A program made the translations under genes and the position numbers. A stretch of DNA of 64,000 bases from Ga0077530 sp035565975 (GTDB taxonomy: Bacteria > Pseudomonadota > Alphaproteobacteria > Rhizobiales > Hyphomicrobiaceae), in NCBI GenBank assembly GCA_035565975.1, contig DATMRT010000056.1, forward strand, positions 17,135 through 81,134, in the 5' to 3' direction. This document shows positions 8,651-17,792 of the stretch, in pieces (the stretch's first letter is position 1; the number at the start of each line of letters is the position of its first letter). Below the pieces are notes generated by a model. The model made no database searches, had not been told where the DNA came from, and was given only the letters and a program-made list of their open reading frames with translations.

Positions 8651-9508
8651 ATGCATACCTCCGCTAGGACGAACGTCGCGAGGCAGCGCGCCGTACCGAC
8701 GCCGGCGATACTTCCACAACTGTTCAGTCAAAACTTCCTGGCCGATGTGCGCATCGACCACGGGCCGCGCCAGTTGCTTTCGCGCCTTTTCCTACGTGGC
8801 GACACGCTGCTCCGTGAGCGCGGCATCAACCTGCAGTTCGCGCCCATCGACGCGCTGCTCGAGGTGAATCGCCAAAACCAGGACAGCTGGCGCTCTCTTT
8901 TCCCCGTCTTCAACCCGGAGCTCGGGGCGGTCGATGCTTCGAACAGCTTCGCCCTGATCGGCCGCGAAGCCTCGGGACGCGTGATCGCAGCGCAGGGCGC
9001 CCGCCTCTACCGCCTCGGCGATCGGACGTTCAAGCAGGAAACCGATAGCATGCGGCTCTACTACCCGGACCCGGAGCGCCAGTGCATGCCGGGCGAGAGC
9101 TGCGTGATCACCGCGCCTTCGGCCGAGGTCTTCACCGGCGACCTGATCTTCTCGGGCGCCGTCTGGTATCACCCGGATTACCGCCGCCAGGGGCTCACCT
9201 CGATCCTTCCGCGGATCACGAAGGGCCTGTCACTCACGCGCTGGGGCTGCGACATCACGCTGAGCTTCATGGTCGACAAGGTCGTGGAGGGCGGCACCGC
9301 GCCGCGCGCTGGATACCAGCACGTGGAGTGGGACGTTCTGATGAAGAATACGATGTTCGGCGATGCGCGCTTGGCGCTCATCTGGTCGAACGCCAACGAG
9401 CTGGTCAGCTACTTCTCAGGTCTTCTCACGCCGCCGGAAGCGAAGGTCGATGCGGTCGTCGACCAGCGATCCACCCACAACAATACGGCTTCCGTCGCTC
9501 AGGGCTAG
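8651..9508 (+). CDS. GNAT-like protein of unknown function
   Basis: The 285-residue product resembles an acyltransferase fold: SGAVWYHPDYRRQGLTSILPRI matches the GNAT motif A pattern (beta-strand followed by R-x-x-G-x), and the region WGCDITLSFMVDKVVEGG looks like motif B. About 130 residues precede this core. I do not recognise a characterised family; relatedness to acyl-homoserine-lactone synthases or FeeM-type N-acyl amino acid synthases is possible but not shown. ATG 8651 is chosen because GGGGGAA lies eight bases upstream. Its last 93 bp overlap the 3' end of the convergent PAS-like gene. The AT-rich leader suggests a regulated promoter. Confidence 0.7.
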   Translation: MHTSARTNVARQRAVPTPAILPQLFSQNFLADVRIDHGPRQLLSRLFLRGDTLLRERGINLQFAPIDALLEVNRQNQDSWRSLFPVFNPELGAVDASNSFALIGREASGRVIAAQGARLYRLGDRTFKQETDSMRLYYPDPERQCMPGESCVITAPSAEVFTGDLIFSGAVWYHPDYRRQGLTSILPRITKGLSLTRWGCDITLSFMVDKVVEGGTAPRAGYQHVEWDVLMKNTMFGDARLALIWSNANELVSYFSGLLTPPEAKVDAVVDQRSTHNNTASVAQG

Positions 9509-10279
9509 CGGCAGGATCAGACGCTGGTACCGCATTCTGGTTCGTCCGGAATGCGGCCAGTGGACGATGGCATCCACCTTCTCGATCTTGGGCTCCATGT
9601 CCTTGAGCGCATCGAGATAGCAGTTCGTCGCCCAGCGCCCATAGGTCCGGTCCGGCATCTCCTCCATGGGGGCGCCGACCGCGCACGTGCGCCACGTGTC
9701 GTAATCCGCAAAAAGGCCCTCGCCGAGCTCCTTGTAGAACAGGCGCTGACCGCTGTTTTCCTCTTGGCAGATGATGTAGCGATTACCGAGGATCGAGTTG
9801 ATGGCGGAGTGCACCTCCGACGCGCGCCGATCGAGCGTCACGCGATTCCAGCGCTGCAGCACCGAATACAACTTCGGATCACGGCGGATGTCGTCGCCCG
9901 CGATCGTCGTCGACAGGAAGTCCTCGGGCCGCTGGCGCTTAGCCTCCTCGATGAGATCATCGAGACGGATGAGCGCCGCCTGGTTGGAGCGCAACATCTC
10001 GTTGTGCCAACCGTTGTCGAGCCAGGTGAGAACAACGCGCTCGAAGCGGCGGTTCAGCAGCCAGCGGTAGAGGGCGTCGTAGGCGGCATCGGCCGTGAAA
10101 CTCGGGCGCAGGCGGATCTGGGCGGACTGGCCGTAAACGTTGGTCGCGATGAAGCCGAGATTGACGACCGCATAGTCGGAGAACTCCCCCCCCGAATAGG
10201 GCGAGTCATAGGCGTGACGGAGCTGGCGCGAGCTCCCGTCCCACACTTGCCCCTGGTCATCTATCAGCTGCAGACTCAA
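9416..10279 (-). CDS. PAS-like protein of unknown function
   Basis: The 287-residue cytoplasmic protein has no signal peptide or membrane span. The middle portion (AALIRLDDLIEEAKRQRPEDF) is helical. The last 120 residues, with a TYGRWATNCYLDALKDMEP stretch followed by HSGRTRMRYQRLILPLAL and VVGG, are reminiscent of the PAS_5-type domains common in alphaproteobacterial regulators. The start is TTG 10279, supported by CGGAG seven bases upstream; no ATG or GTG occurs before the upstream stop. It overlaps the convergent GNAT-like gene by 93 bp. It follows the extensin-like gene on the same strand by about 150 bp, and that gap is AT-rich. Confidence 0.65.
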   Translation of the reverse strand: MSLQLIDDQGQVWDGSSRQLRHAYDSPYSGGEFSDYAVVNLGFIATNVYGQSAQIRLRPSFTADAAYDALYRWLLNRRFERVVLTWLDNGWHNEMLRSNQAALIRLDDLIEEAKRQRPEDFLSTTIAGDDIRRDPKLYSVLQRWNRVTLDRRASEVHSAINSILGNRYIICQEENSGQRLFYKELGEGLFADYDTWRTCAVGAPMEEMPDRTYGRWATNCYLDALKDMEPKIEKVDAIVHWPHSGRTRMRYQRLILPLALSDGSRIVVGGSLVDDRIDLRFRRREKT

Positions 10280-10433
10280 CGCACGGCTCCGGACGTCACA
10301 GACAGAGTGCGACAGTGAAATATCAGCACATGCCTGTTGCTAAATCGTTGCACTCAACGAAAGTTTTGTATGTGGTCTATCCACAATGTAGTTGTATCCA
10401 CGCCACAAGCGGACCTCAACGCTCCCTGAGATA

Positions 10434-11102
10434 CTAGCTGCATACGCGACCCGTTCCCCGGCGCCCATGGCGCGCAAGGTCGAGGTGGAAGTGATCGCGG
10501 TGGAAGCGGTTGGCATTGGGACCCAGGACCGTTGTAAACGTCCGGCACGCCCCACTATGAACCGCGCGAAGAAACGCACGCTCGGCAACGTCGCCATTCC
10601 AACCCGAGAGCACGGATACCTCTCGTCCATCCGCCAGCTTAAAGGCCGCGATGTCAAGGGCATTGGCCAAGCCATGCTCAGAAAGAATACCCCCCGCGAT
10701 GCCATTGCGGGGCCGGCAGGAGTAGGAGGCGATCACTTTCAGCTCGACGAGGTCGGTGCCGAAGTAGCGGCGCGCGGCCGGCATGACCGACGTGACGACC
10801 CAGTGATCGGTCGCCGGCACCATGGGACACTGCAGGGTCGCCGCCGGAGCCAGGCTCACGGCGCCGTGCGCCGTCGCGCTCACGAAGAGCGGCTGGACAG
10901 CGCCGCAGGGCGCAGGCCCGCCGAGCGCACTGCGCTTGGTAATGTAGGGATTGTTGCGAACGTAGCCCGAGGCGAGACAGCGGCGCTCCTCGTCAGCGCG
11001 CCACGGCTCTTCCTTGGCGATGAAGTACGCCGGATTGCCGCAGCCCTGTATCTGGAGCAGCGCCGCAATCGTCAGCCCGAATTTTACCCACCTACGCAAC
11101 AT
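10434..11102 (-). CDS. Extensin-like family lipoprotein
   Basis: The 222-residue product starts with a lipoprotein signal, MLRRWVKFGLTIAALLQIQGC, with the lipobox Cys at position 21. It carries the extensin-like C-terminal domain: SCRPRNGIAGGILSEHG, ANALDIAAFKLADG and the end motif HRDHFHLDLARHGRRGTGRVC. The pattern of conserved His and Asp resembles D-Ala-D-Ala carboxypeptidase/VanY-like hydrolases, so a peptidoglycan-related role in the periplasm is plausible, though the family is uncharacterised. The sequence GTATACTTTCC lies just upstream of the ATG on the minus strand and may be part of its promoter. Confidence 0.85.
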   Translation of the reverse strand: MLRRWVKFGLTIAALLQIQGCGNPAYFIAKEEPWRADEERRCLASGYVRNNPYITKRSALGGPAPCGAVQPLFVSATAHGAVSLAPAATLQCPMVPATDHWVVTSVMPAARRYFGTDLVELKVIASYSCRPRNGIAGGILSEHGLANALDIAAFKLADGREVSVLSGWNGDVAERAFLRAVHSGACRTFTTVLGPNANRFHRDHFHLDLARHGRRGTGRVCS

Positions 11103-11371
11103 GAGGGAAAGTATACGACCGGACGGCCTAAGAACTGGTCAACGCTAACGAGCCCCGATCATCAGAATAGTCCGGCACTTTGTTGTGAGGATGTCCGCGA
11201 GCTGTCGAGACGTTCATCATCCGTCAAGAGTTGCTGCTGCGTCCGATGCTCGGTATCGGATATCGGGGCGGCGCTCATGTCCTCATTGCCCCTGGACCAT
11301 GGAGCGTCTACCCTCACGCGCTTCGAGATCAAACAGCTGCCGGGGGATCGGCCCGGCCGTGAGGGGATGCA

Positions 11372-12004
11372 ATGATCGATCTTTACACGTGGTCCACACC
11401 CAATGGGCGCAAGGTCTCCATCATGCTCGAGGAGGTGGGGCTTCCCTATACGGTCCACGCGGTCAACATCTCCAAAGACGAGCAGTTCAAGTCGGAATTC
11501 CTGGCCATCAGCCCCAACAACCGCATTCCCGCGATCGTCGACCGCGACAATGGCCTCGCCCTGTTCGAGTCCGGGGCCATTTTGATGTATCTTGCCGAGA
11601 AGACAGGCAAGTTCTGGCCGACGGACGAGAAGGGACGCTGGAACATGATGCAGTGGCTCATGTGGCAGATGGGCGGGATCGGTCCCATGCTCGGCCAGGT
11701 CCACCATTTCGTGCGCTTCAACAAGGGCAAGGCCCCCTATGCGGAGGAGCGCTATCTTAAAGAGGCCGCGCGTCTCTACGGCGTGCTCGACCGCCAGCTC
11801 GCCAAGACCGAATACATTGCCGGCGACTACACGATCGCGGACATGGCCACGTGGCCCTGGATCTCGCGCTTCGAGTGGCAGGGCATCAATCTTGGCCAGT
11901 ACGAGAATGTCACGCGCTGGTACAAGGCCATTGCCGCGCGTCCGGCCGTGCAGAGGGGTTATCACGTGCCGGTGCCGCAGGACGGCATACCCATGCCCGC
12001 CTGA
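11372..12004 (+). CDS. Glutathione S-transferase, YfcG/Nu-class-like
   Basis: The 210-residue protein begins MIDLYTWSTPNGRKVSIMLE, with the TPNGRKV glutathione site typical of Nu-class GSTs such as E. coli YfcG, which act as GSH-dependent disulfide-bond oxidoreductases. SPNNRIPAIVD (cis-Pro) and ESGAILMYLAEKTG complete the GSH-binding domain; the helical domain ends GYHVPVPQDGIPMPA. A GAGGGG ribosome binding site lies seven bases before ATG 11372. It is followed 72 bp later by the DapA-family gene on the same strand. Assignment to the class is by motif resemblance. Confidence 0.9.
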   Translation: MIDLYTWSTPNGRKVSIMLEEVGLPYTVHAVNISKDEQFKSEFLAISPNNRIPAIVDRDNGLALFESGAILMYLAEKTGKFWPTDEKGRWNMMQWLMWQMGGIGPMLGQVHHFVRFNKGKAPYAEERYLKEAARLYGVLDRQLAKTEYIAGDYTIADMATWPWISRFEWQGINLGQYENVTRWYKAIAARPAVQRGYHVPVPQDGIPMPA

Positions 12005-12076
12005 GCCATACGCCGGCGGCCCGCGTGGCCGCCAACCAGAACCAGCAGCCCGCGCGCGCCAACAAGGAACGCCGCC

Positions 12077-13003
12077 ATGAAGACGAACCCGATTTTCTCC
12101 GGCGTGATCGCCCCGGTCCTCACCCCCTTCGGCGAGGACGGCGCGCCGGACCTCGACCGCTTCGTCGAGCACTGCGAATGGTTGCTCGAGGATGGCTGCA
12201 CGGGGCTTGCACCCTTCGGCACGACGAGCGAGGCGAACTCGCTCGGCATCGACGAGCGCATGGAGATGCTCGAGGAGATCGTCGAGGCTGGCGTTCCGCC
12301 GTCGAAGCTCATGCCGGGCACCGGCATGTGCTCGCTTGCCGACGCGATCCTGCTCACCGATCACGCCGTAGAGCTCGGCTGTGGCGGCGTGCTCATGCTG
12401 CCGCCCTTTTACTACAAGAACCCGAGCGAGGAGGGCCTCTTCCGCTTCTTCGCCGAGGTGATCGAGGAGGTCGCCGACGATGATCTCAAGGTCTACCTCT
12501 ATCATATCCCGCCGATCGCCCAGGTCGGCTTCTCGCTGCCGCTGATCGAGCGCCTGCGCAAGGAGTTCCCCCAGACCGTTGTCGGTCTCAAGGATTCCTC
12601 GGGCGACTGGACCAATACCAAGGCCATCATCAAGGCCTTCCCCGGCTTCGAGGTCTTCCCGGGCTCGGAATCCTTCCTGCTCGACGCGCTCCGTCTCGGG
12701 GGCGCCGGCTGCATCTCGGCAACCGCGAACGTGAGTGCGCGCGCCATCCGCGAGGTCTTCGATAACTGGCAGGGCCCCAACGCGGACAAGATCCAGGCGA
12801 ACGTCACGGCGCTCCGCCAGGCCATCCAGCAATACCCCATGATCCCGGTGCTCAAGGCGCTGCTGGCGCACTACCGCAACGACCCGCTGTGGGCCGAGCT
12901 CCGCCCGCCCTTCACGGAGCTCCCCGAAGCCGAGGCCGAAAAGGCCATTCAGACGCTCGCCGAGGTGCACGGCTTCCGGCTGAGCTTTGCCGAGGCCGCG
13001 TGA
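12077..13003 (+). CDS. DapA/NanA-family aldolase or dihydrodipicolinate synthase-like lyase
   Basis: The 308-residue TIM-barrel enzyme forms a Schiff base through Lys172 (VVGLKDSSGD) and has the family Tyr in YHIPP near residue 142. The pyruvate-carboxylate site is FGTTSEA instead of the GTTGES usual in true DapA. That substitution, together with a non-lysine context (flanked by GST and queG), suggests a 2-keto-3-deoxy-acid or hydroxy-oxoacid aldolase rather than lysine biosynthesis, but the substrate cannot be fixed. Its stop is seven bases before queG, so the two are probably co-transcribed. Confidence 0.85.
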   Translation: MKTNPIFSGVIAPVLTPFGEDGAPDLDRFVEHCEWLLEDGCTGLAPFGTTSEANSLGIDERMEMLEEIVEAGVPPSKLMPGTGMCSLADAILLTDHAVELGCGGVLMLPPFYYKNPSEEGLFRFFAEVIEEVADDDLKVYLYHIPPIAQVGFSLPLIERLRKEFPQTVVGLKDSSGDWTNTKAIIKAFPGFEVFPGSESFLLDALRLGGAGCISATANVSARAIREVFDNWQGPNADKIQANVTALRQAIQQYPMIPVLKALLAHYRNDPLWAELRPPFTELPEAEAEKAIQTLAEVHGFRLSFAEAA

Positions 13004-13010
13004 GGCCATC

Positions 13011-14194
<1,184 letters not shown>

Positions 14195-14198
<4 letters not shown>

Positions 14199-15061
14199 GC
14201 ACGCTCGTCTGCATCGGGCTCGGCTACACGGCGCAGGTCTTTGCTGCACGCCTCGCTGCACGAGGCTGGCGCGTCATCGGCACGGCGAAGACACCGACCG
14301 GCACCGAACGCGTTGCGTCCCTCGGCTACGAGGCCATTCTTTTCGACGGCGCGGCACCGAGCGATGCGCTGCGGCATGCTCTCGCCACGGCGACGCACGT
14401 GCTCGTGTCCGCACCGCCCGACGCCATCGGCGATCCCCTGCTCCGGCATCATGCCGATGACCTCCCGCGGTCCCTTGCATGGATCGGTTATCTCTCGACG
14501 GTCGGCGTGTACGGCGATCATGGTGGCGCGTGGGTTGATGAAACAACCGCCCCGAAGCCGACAAGCACGCGCAGCATCTGGCGTTTAGCTACCGAACGGG
14601 CATGGCTCGATCTTGCGGCACGCACCGGCATCCGCGTCGAGGTCTTTCGCCTCGCCGGCATCTATGGTCCCGGCCGCGGCCCGCTCGAATCCGTGCGCAA
14701 TGGCACAGCGCGCGCGATCGTGAAACCCGGGCAGGTCTTCAACCGCATTCATGTCGAGGATATCGCCAACGTGCTCGCGGCCACCATCAAGCAGGAGGCC
14801 ACGCACGCGATATTCAATGTCACGGACGACGAACCGGCGCCGCCGCAGGACGTGCTCCGCTATGCCGCCACATTGCTCGAGTTGCCGCCGCCACCCTCGA
14901 TCGCGTTCGCCACGGCCGATCTCACAGCCATGGCACGCAGCTTCTATTCGGAATGCAAACGCGTCTCCAACGCGCGCATGAAACGAGCATTGGGTGTCGC
15001 TCTTTCTTTTCCGACCTATCGCGACGGATTGGCTCACGACGCCGCGTTTCTGCGCACGTGA
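14195..15061 (+). CDS. NAD(P)-dependent epimerase/dehydratase-like (extended SDR, YeeZ type)
   Basis: The 288-residue protein has a Rossmann start, MSTLVCIGLGYTAQVFAARL, where the glycine pattern is GxGYTA rather than GxxGxxG, as in the YeeZ-like atypical SDR group. YLSTVGVYGDHGG corresponds to the substrate-binding strand, but the usual active-site YxxxK is replaced (TRSIWRLATERAW), so classical dehydrogenase activity is doubtful. FRLAGIYGPGRGPLE and FNRIHVEDIANVL are standard extended-SDR motifs. It is translationally coupled to queG by a 4-bp ATGA overlap. The substrate is unknown. Confidence 0.85.
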
Positions 15062-15238
15062 AGCAGCCCACACGCTCTAAGGAACGGCGTGAGCAAATTC
15101 ACCGAGCGTTCATCCTAAGTCCGCGCGGCCGCCAAAATCGAAGCGTACCGTCATTCCGTACTGCGTATTCCACTTGATGACGGCGCCCCGGTCCGCGCTG
15201 CCGATTGTGATCGTGTCTCCGTGAGGGAGGAGCGGCGA

Positions 15239-16921
15239 ATGGCCCATTCGAAGCGTCACGCATTTCAAGCTCATTTCAAACTTCATCGAATGGCAGGCGT
15301 CGCCGGCGCCGTAGCCGCCGCCCTGTTCGTCGCCGACCTCCCGGCCATGGCTCAGCCCGCAAGTGATCCCGCACACGCAATTGCCAATCGCTTTGCCGAG
15401 GATGCGACACGCGCGGAAGCGCAGCGCAAGGAAGCAGCACGCAAAAAGGCGCGCGAAGAAGCTGCAAAGGCTGCTCGCGCCAAGGCTCAGAAGGCTTACG
15501 AAGCCGAGATGCTGCGCCGCGCCCGCGCCGAAGCCGAAGAGCGCCGCAAGCTGGAGGAAGAGGCCGCCCGCCTCGACGCCATCCGGGTAGAGCGCGAAGC
15601 CCGCGAGGCAAAAGCTGCCGAGGAACGTGCCGAGAAGGATCGCCAGATCGAAGCTGCAAAGGCCGCCGAAAAGGCCCGCCTTGCCGAGGAAGCACATAAG
15701 GCCGAAGAGGCCAAGCGCGCCGCCGAGGCCTTGCGCATCGCCGCCGAGCAAGCTGCCGCCGAAGAAGCGCGCAAGGCTGAGGCAGCCAAGCGGGCCGAGA
15801 TCGCGCGTCAGGCCGAGGAAGAGGCACGACGTGCCGAGACCCGGCGCCTCGCAGAGGAGGCCCGCCGCGCCGAGCAGGCAGCGTGGGCCGCCGAAGAAAC
15901 CCGGCGCGCCGAAGCCGCGCGCAAGGCCGAGGAAATTCGCAAGGCTGAAGAGGTGCGCAAAGCCGACGAAGTCCGCCGCGTTGCTGCCGAGCAAGCCGCA
16001 CGCGCGGAAGCCGAGAAGCATGCTGCCGAAGCACAGCGCACGATCGCGCGCGCAACGGCGGAGGAGACACGCCGCGTTGCCGACATCGAGGCCGAGGCGG
16101 AGATCGCGCGTGTCGCCGAACGCCTGCACCGTATTCGCGAGGAGCATCTGGCGCAGCGCACCGGCATTGCCACCGACCAGACCCCGGGATCAGCAGCCGA
16201 CGCCATCCCTGCCGCCGACAGTCTTCAGGTTGCAGGCCCCGTCGTCGACGCGCGCGAACAGCGCCTGCTCGAGCCGTCATCCGGCCGCGCGCGCATTGGT
16301 GGATATGACGAGCGCCGCGATGTCCCGCTGCAGCCACCCCGCACGCGCCAGGGCTCGGCCCCGCCGGCCTATCAGGACCCTGAGCCGAAGCGCGCGTTCG
16401 ACGGGCATGTCGCGGTGCTCCTGCAGATGGAGCCACGCTACCGCCGTGGACGCCGTTACGAGAGCATGGACCCCGTTCTCTGCACGAGCGAGGGCTGCTA
16501 CGTGAGCAACGGCCCCGAAGAGTCGGCAAGCTTCCTCTATGGCCATGGCGCGACGCGCTTCGGCAATGCCATCAGCCGCCGCGCCGGCGCGTGCAATCAC
16601 GCCTATACCTGCGTCTTCCGCAATGTCGATGTCGGTAAGCTGCCGGTAGAACTGCAGCCTGTCGACATCCGCATCATTCGCCACGACCGGCGTGCGCCCG
16701 AGTGGGTCGAGGCGCTCTCGCGCTGCCGCGTAACGGCAGGTGGTCGCCTTGCCTGCACGGGCGCCATCGAGGGCGACGGCTACACCATGTGGGTGATCTC
16801 CGAGGCGGAGGCCGAAGACCTCCCACCCCACGCCCTCGACAATGCCCTTGGCGCCGGCCTCGTGGACGGCGAGCGCGCGGCGGCGGACCCCAAGCTCATG
16901 GGCCCTCGCGAGCGCTGGTAA
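15239..16921 (+). CDS. Exported Ala/Glu/Arg-rich coiled-coil protein with a six-cysteine C-terminal domain
   Basis: The 560-residue product has an N-terminal signal-like segment (AGVAGAVAAALFVADLPAMA, cleavage likely near residue 39), then about 280 residues of nearly uninterrupted charged heptads (RRAEEARKAEE-type), a Pro-rich linker, and a globular C-terminal region of about 190 residues. That region holds six Cys in three pairs (LCTSEGC, ACNHAYTC, RCRVTAGGRLAC), which could form disulfides in the periplasm. The coiled coil superficially resembles TolA, but there is no TolA C-domain or tol neighbours. GTG 15221 is possible, but AGGGAGGAG at 15224-15232 points to ATG 15239. I do not recognise the C-domain family. 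Confidence 0.75.
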   Translation: MAHSKRHAFQAHFKLHRMAGVAGAVAAALFVADLPAMAQPASDPAHAIANRFAEDATRAEAQRKEAARKKAREEAAKAARAKAQKAYEAEMLRRARAEAEERRKLEEEAARLDAIRVEREAREAKAAEERAEKDRQIEAAKAAEKARLAEEAHKAEEAKRAAEALRIAAEQAAAEEARKAEAAKRAEIARQAEEEARRAETRRLAEEARRAEQAAWAAEETRRAEAARKAEEIRKAEEVRKADEVRRVAAEQAARAEAEKHAAEAQRTIARATAEETRRVADIEAEAEIARVAERLHRIREEHLAQRTGIATDQTPGSAADAIPAADSLQVAGPVVDAREQRLLEPSSGRARIGGYDERRDVPLQPPRTRQGSAPPAYQDPEPKRAFDGHVAVLLQMEPRYRRGRRYESMDPVLCTSEGCYVSNGPEESASFLYGHGATRFGNAISRRAGACNHAYTCVFRNVDVGKLPVELQPVDIRIIRHDRRAPEWVEALSRCRVTAGGRLACTGAIEGDGYTMWVISEAEAEDLPPHALDNALGAGLVDGERAAADPKLMGPRERW

Positions 16922-16922
16922 G

Positions 16923-17729
16923 TCACTCCGCGTACGACACGCCAGCGAGGCCTTCGAGCGCGCGGATCATCAGATCGAGGTCCTCGGGGCGCGAGAGACG
17001 GTGCTCACCGTCCGGCACTGCTGACACCTGCACGTGATCGCCGGAGAGATGCGCGACAAGATCGAGCGTGTGCTCCCACGGCACATCCGGGTCGAGCAGG
17101 CCGTGCAGCACGTGGATCGGCCGACCGGGATCGAAGGGTGCGTCGCCGATGAGGTGATTGCGACCCTCCTCGATCAGGCGCCGCGAGATCGCGTAATCGC
17201 CATCGCCGTACTTCGAGGGCCTGAGGTATACGCCCTTCTCCAGAATCTCGCGCCGCACGTTCTCCGGAAAGCGCGGCCACATCAGCCGCTCGGTCATGTC
17301 CCAGGCAGGCGCGATGAGCAGGAGCCCTTTGATGCGCGCGGCTTCTGCGGGCGCATCACGCATGAGCGCCCGCAGGACCAGTAGTGCGATGTAGCCGCCC
17401 ATGCTGGAGCCGACGAGGATCTGCGGGCCTCGCGTCACTTGGCCGAAGACCGCCGCGGCCTCCTCGAGCCATGCGCCGATCGTGCCATCCTCGAAGCGGC
17501 CCGGCGACTGCCCATGCCCTGAATAATCGAAACGCGTACACGGATGGCCGTGCGCGCGCGCCCAATCCGCGAGGACGGAAGCCTTCGTGCTGGTCATCTC
17601 GGACTTGAGCCCCGAGAGCCACATGACGCCCGGCTCCTTGCCGGGCGCGCCGGGCTCGGCGAGATAGGTGATGCGGCGCTCGGAAGCACCACCGCCAACG
17701 CGCAGAAATTGTGGTTCCGCCTCCGCCAT
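16923..17729 (-). CDS. Alpha/beta hydrolase (ABHD10-like)
   Basis: The 268-residue cytoplasmic serine hydrolase has nucleophile elbow GSSMGG, acid Asp in HGLLDPDVPWEH and catalytic His in DGEHRLS. The order and the motifs FDYSGHGQSPG and IAPAWDMTE resemble the alphaproteobacterial homologues of mitochondrial ABHD10, a thioesterase/esterase acting on acyl-protein or acyl-glucuronide substrates; that assignment is by resemblance. ATG 17729 (MAEAEPQFL) is preferred; the open frame extends well upstream across the divergent glycosyltransferase start. It converges on the coiled-coil gene, with one base between stops. Confidence 0.88.
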   Translation of the reverse strand: MAEAEPQFLRVGGGASERRITYLAEPGAPGKEPGVMWLSGLKSEMTSTKASVLADWARAHGHPCTRFDYSGHGQSPGRFEDGTIGAWLEEAAAVFGQVTRGPQILVGSSMGGYIALLVLRALMRDAPAEAARIKGLLLIAPAWDMTERLMWPRFPENVRREILEKGVYLRPSKYGDGDYAISRRLIEEGRNHLIGDAPFDPGRPIHVLHGLLDPDVPWEHTLDLVAHLSGDHVQVSAVPDGEHRLSRPEDLDLMIRALEGLAGVSYAE

Positions 17730-17792
17730 CCTATAAAACCTCGACTTCGTGAGCCGCGCGGGCTCTTCCTGCGCCACAACCCAGCCGGACGC

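Noticed and set aside
10374..10402. Replication origin from DnaA-box-like TATCCACA sequences
   Set aside because: Only two imperfect boxes, no dnaA, hemE or parAB gene nearby, and no cluster of AT-rich 13-mers.
15239..16921. TolA of a Tol-Pal system
   Set aside because: The coil is similar, but the TolA III domain is absent, the N-terminus looks like a cleaved signal rather than an anchored SDLGG-type span, and no tolB, pal, tolQ or tolR adjoin it.
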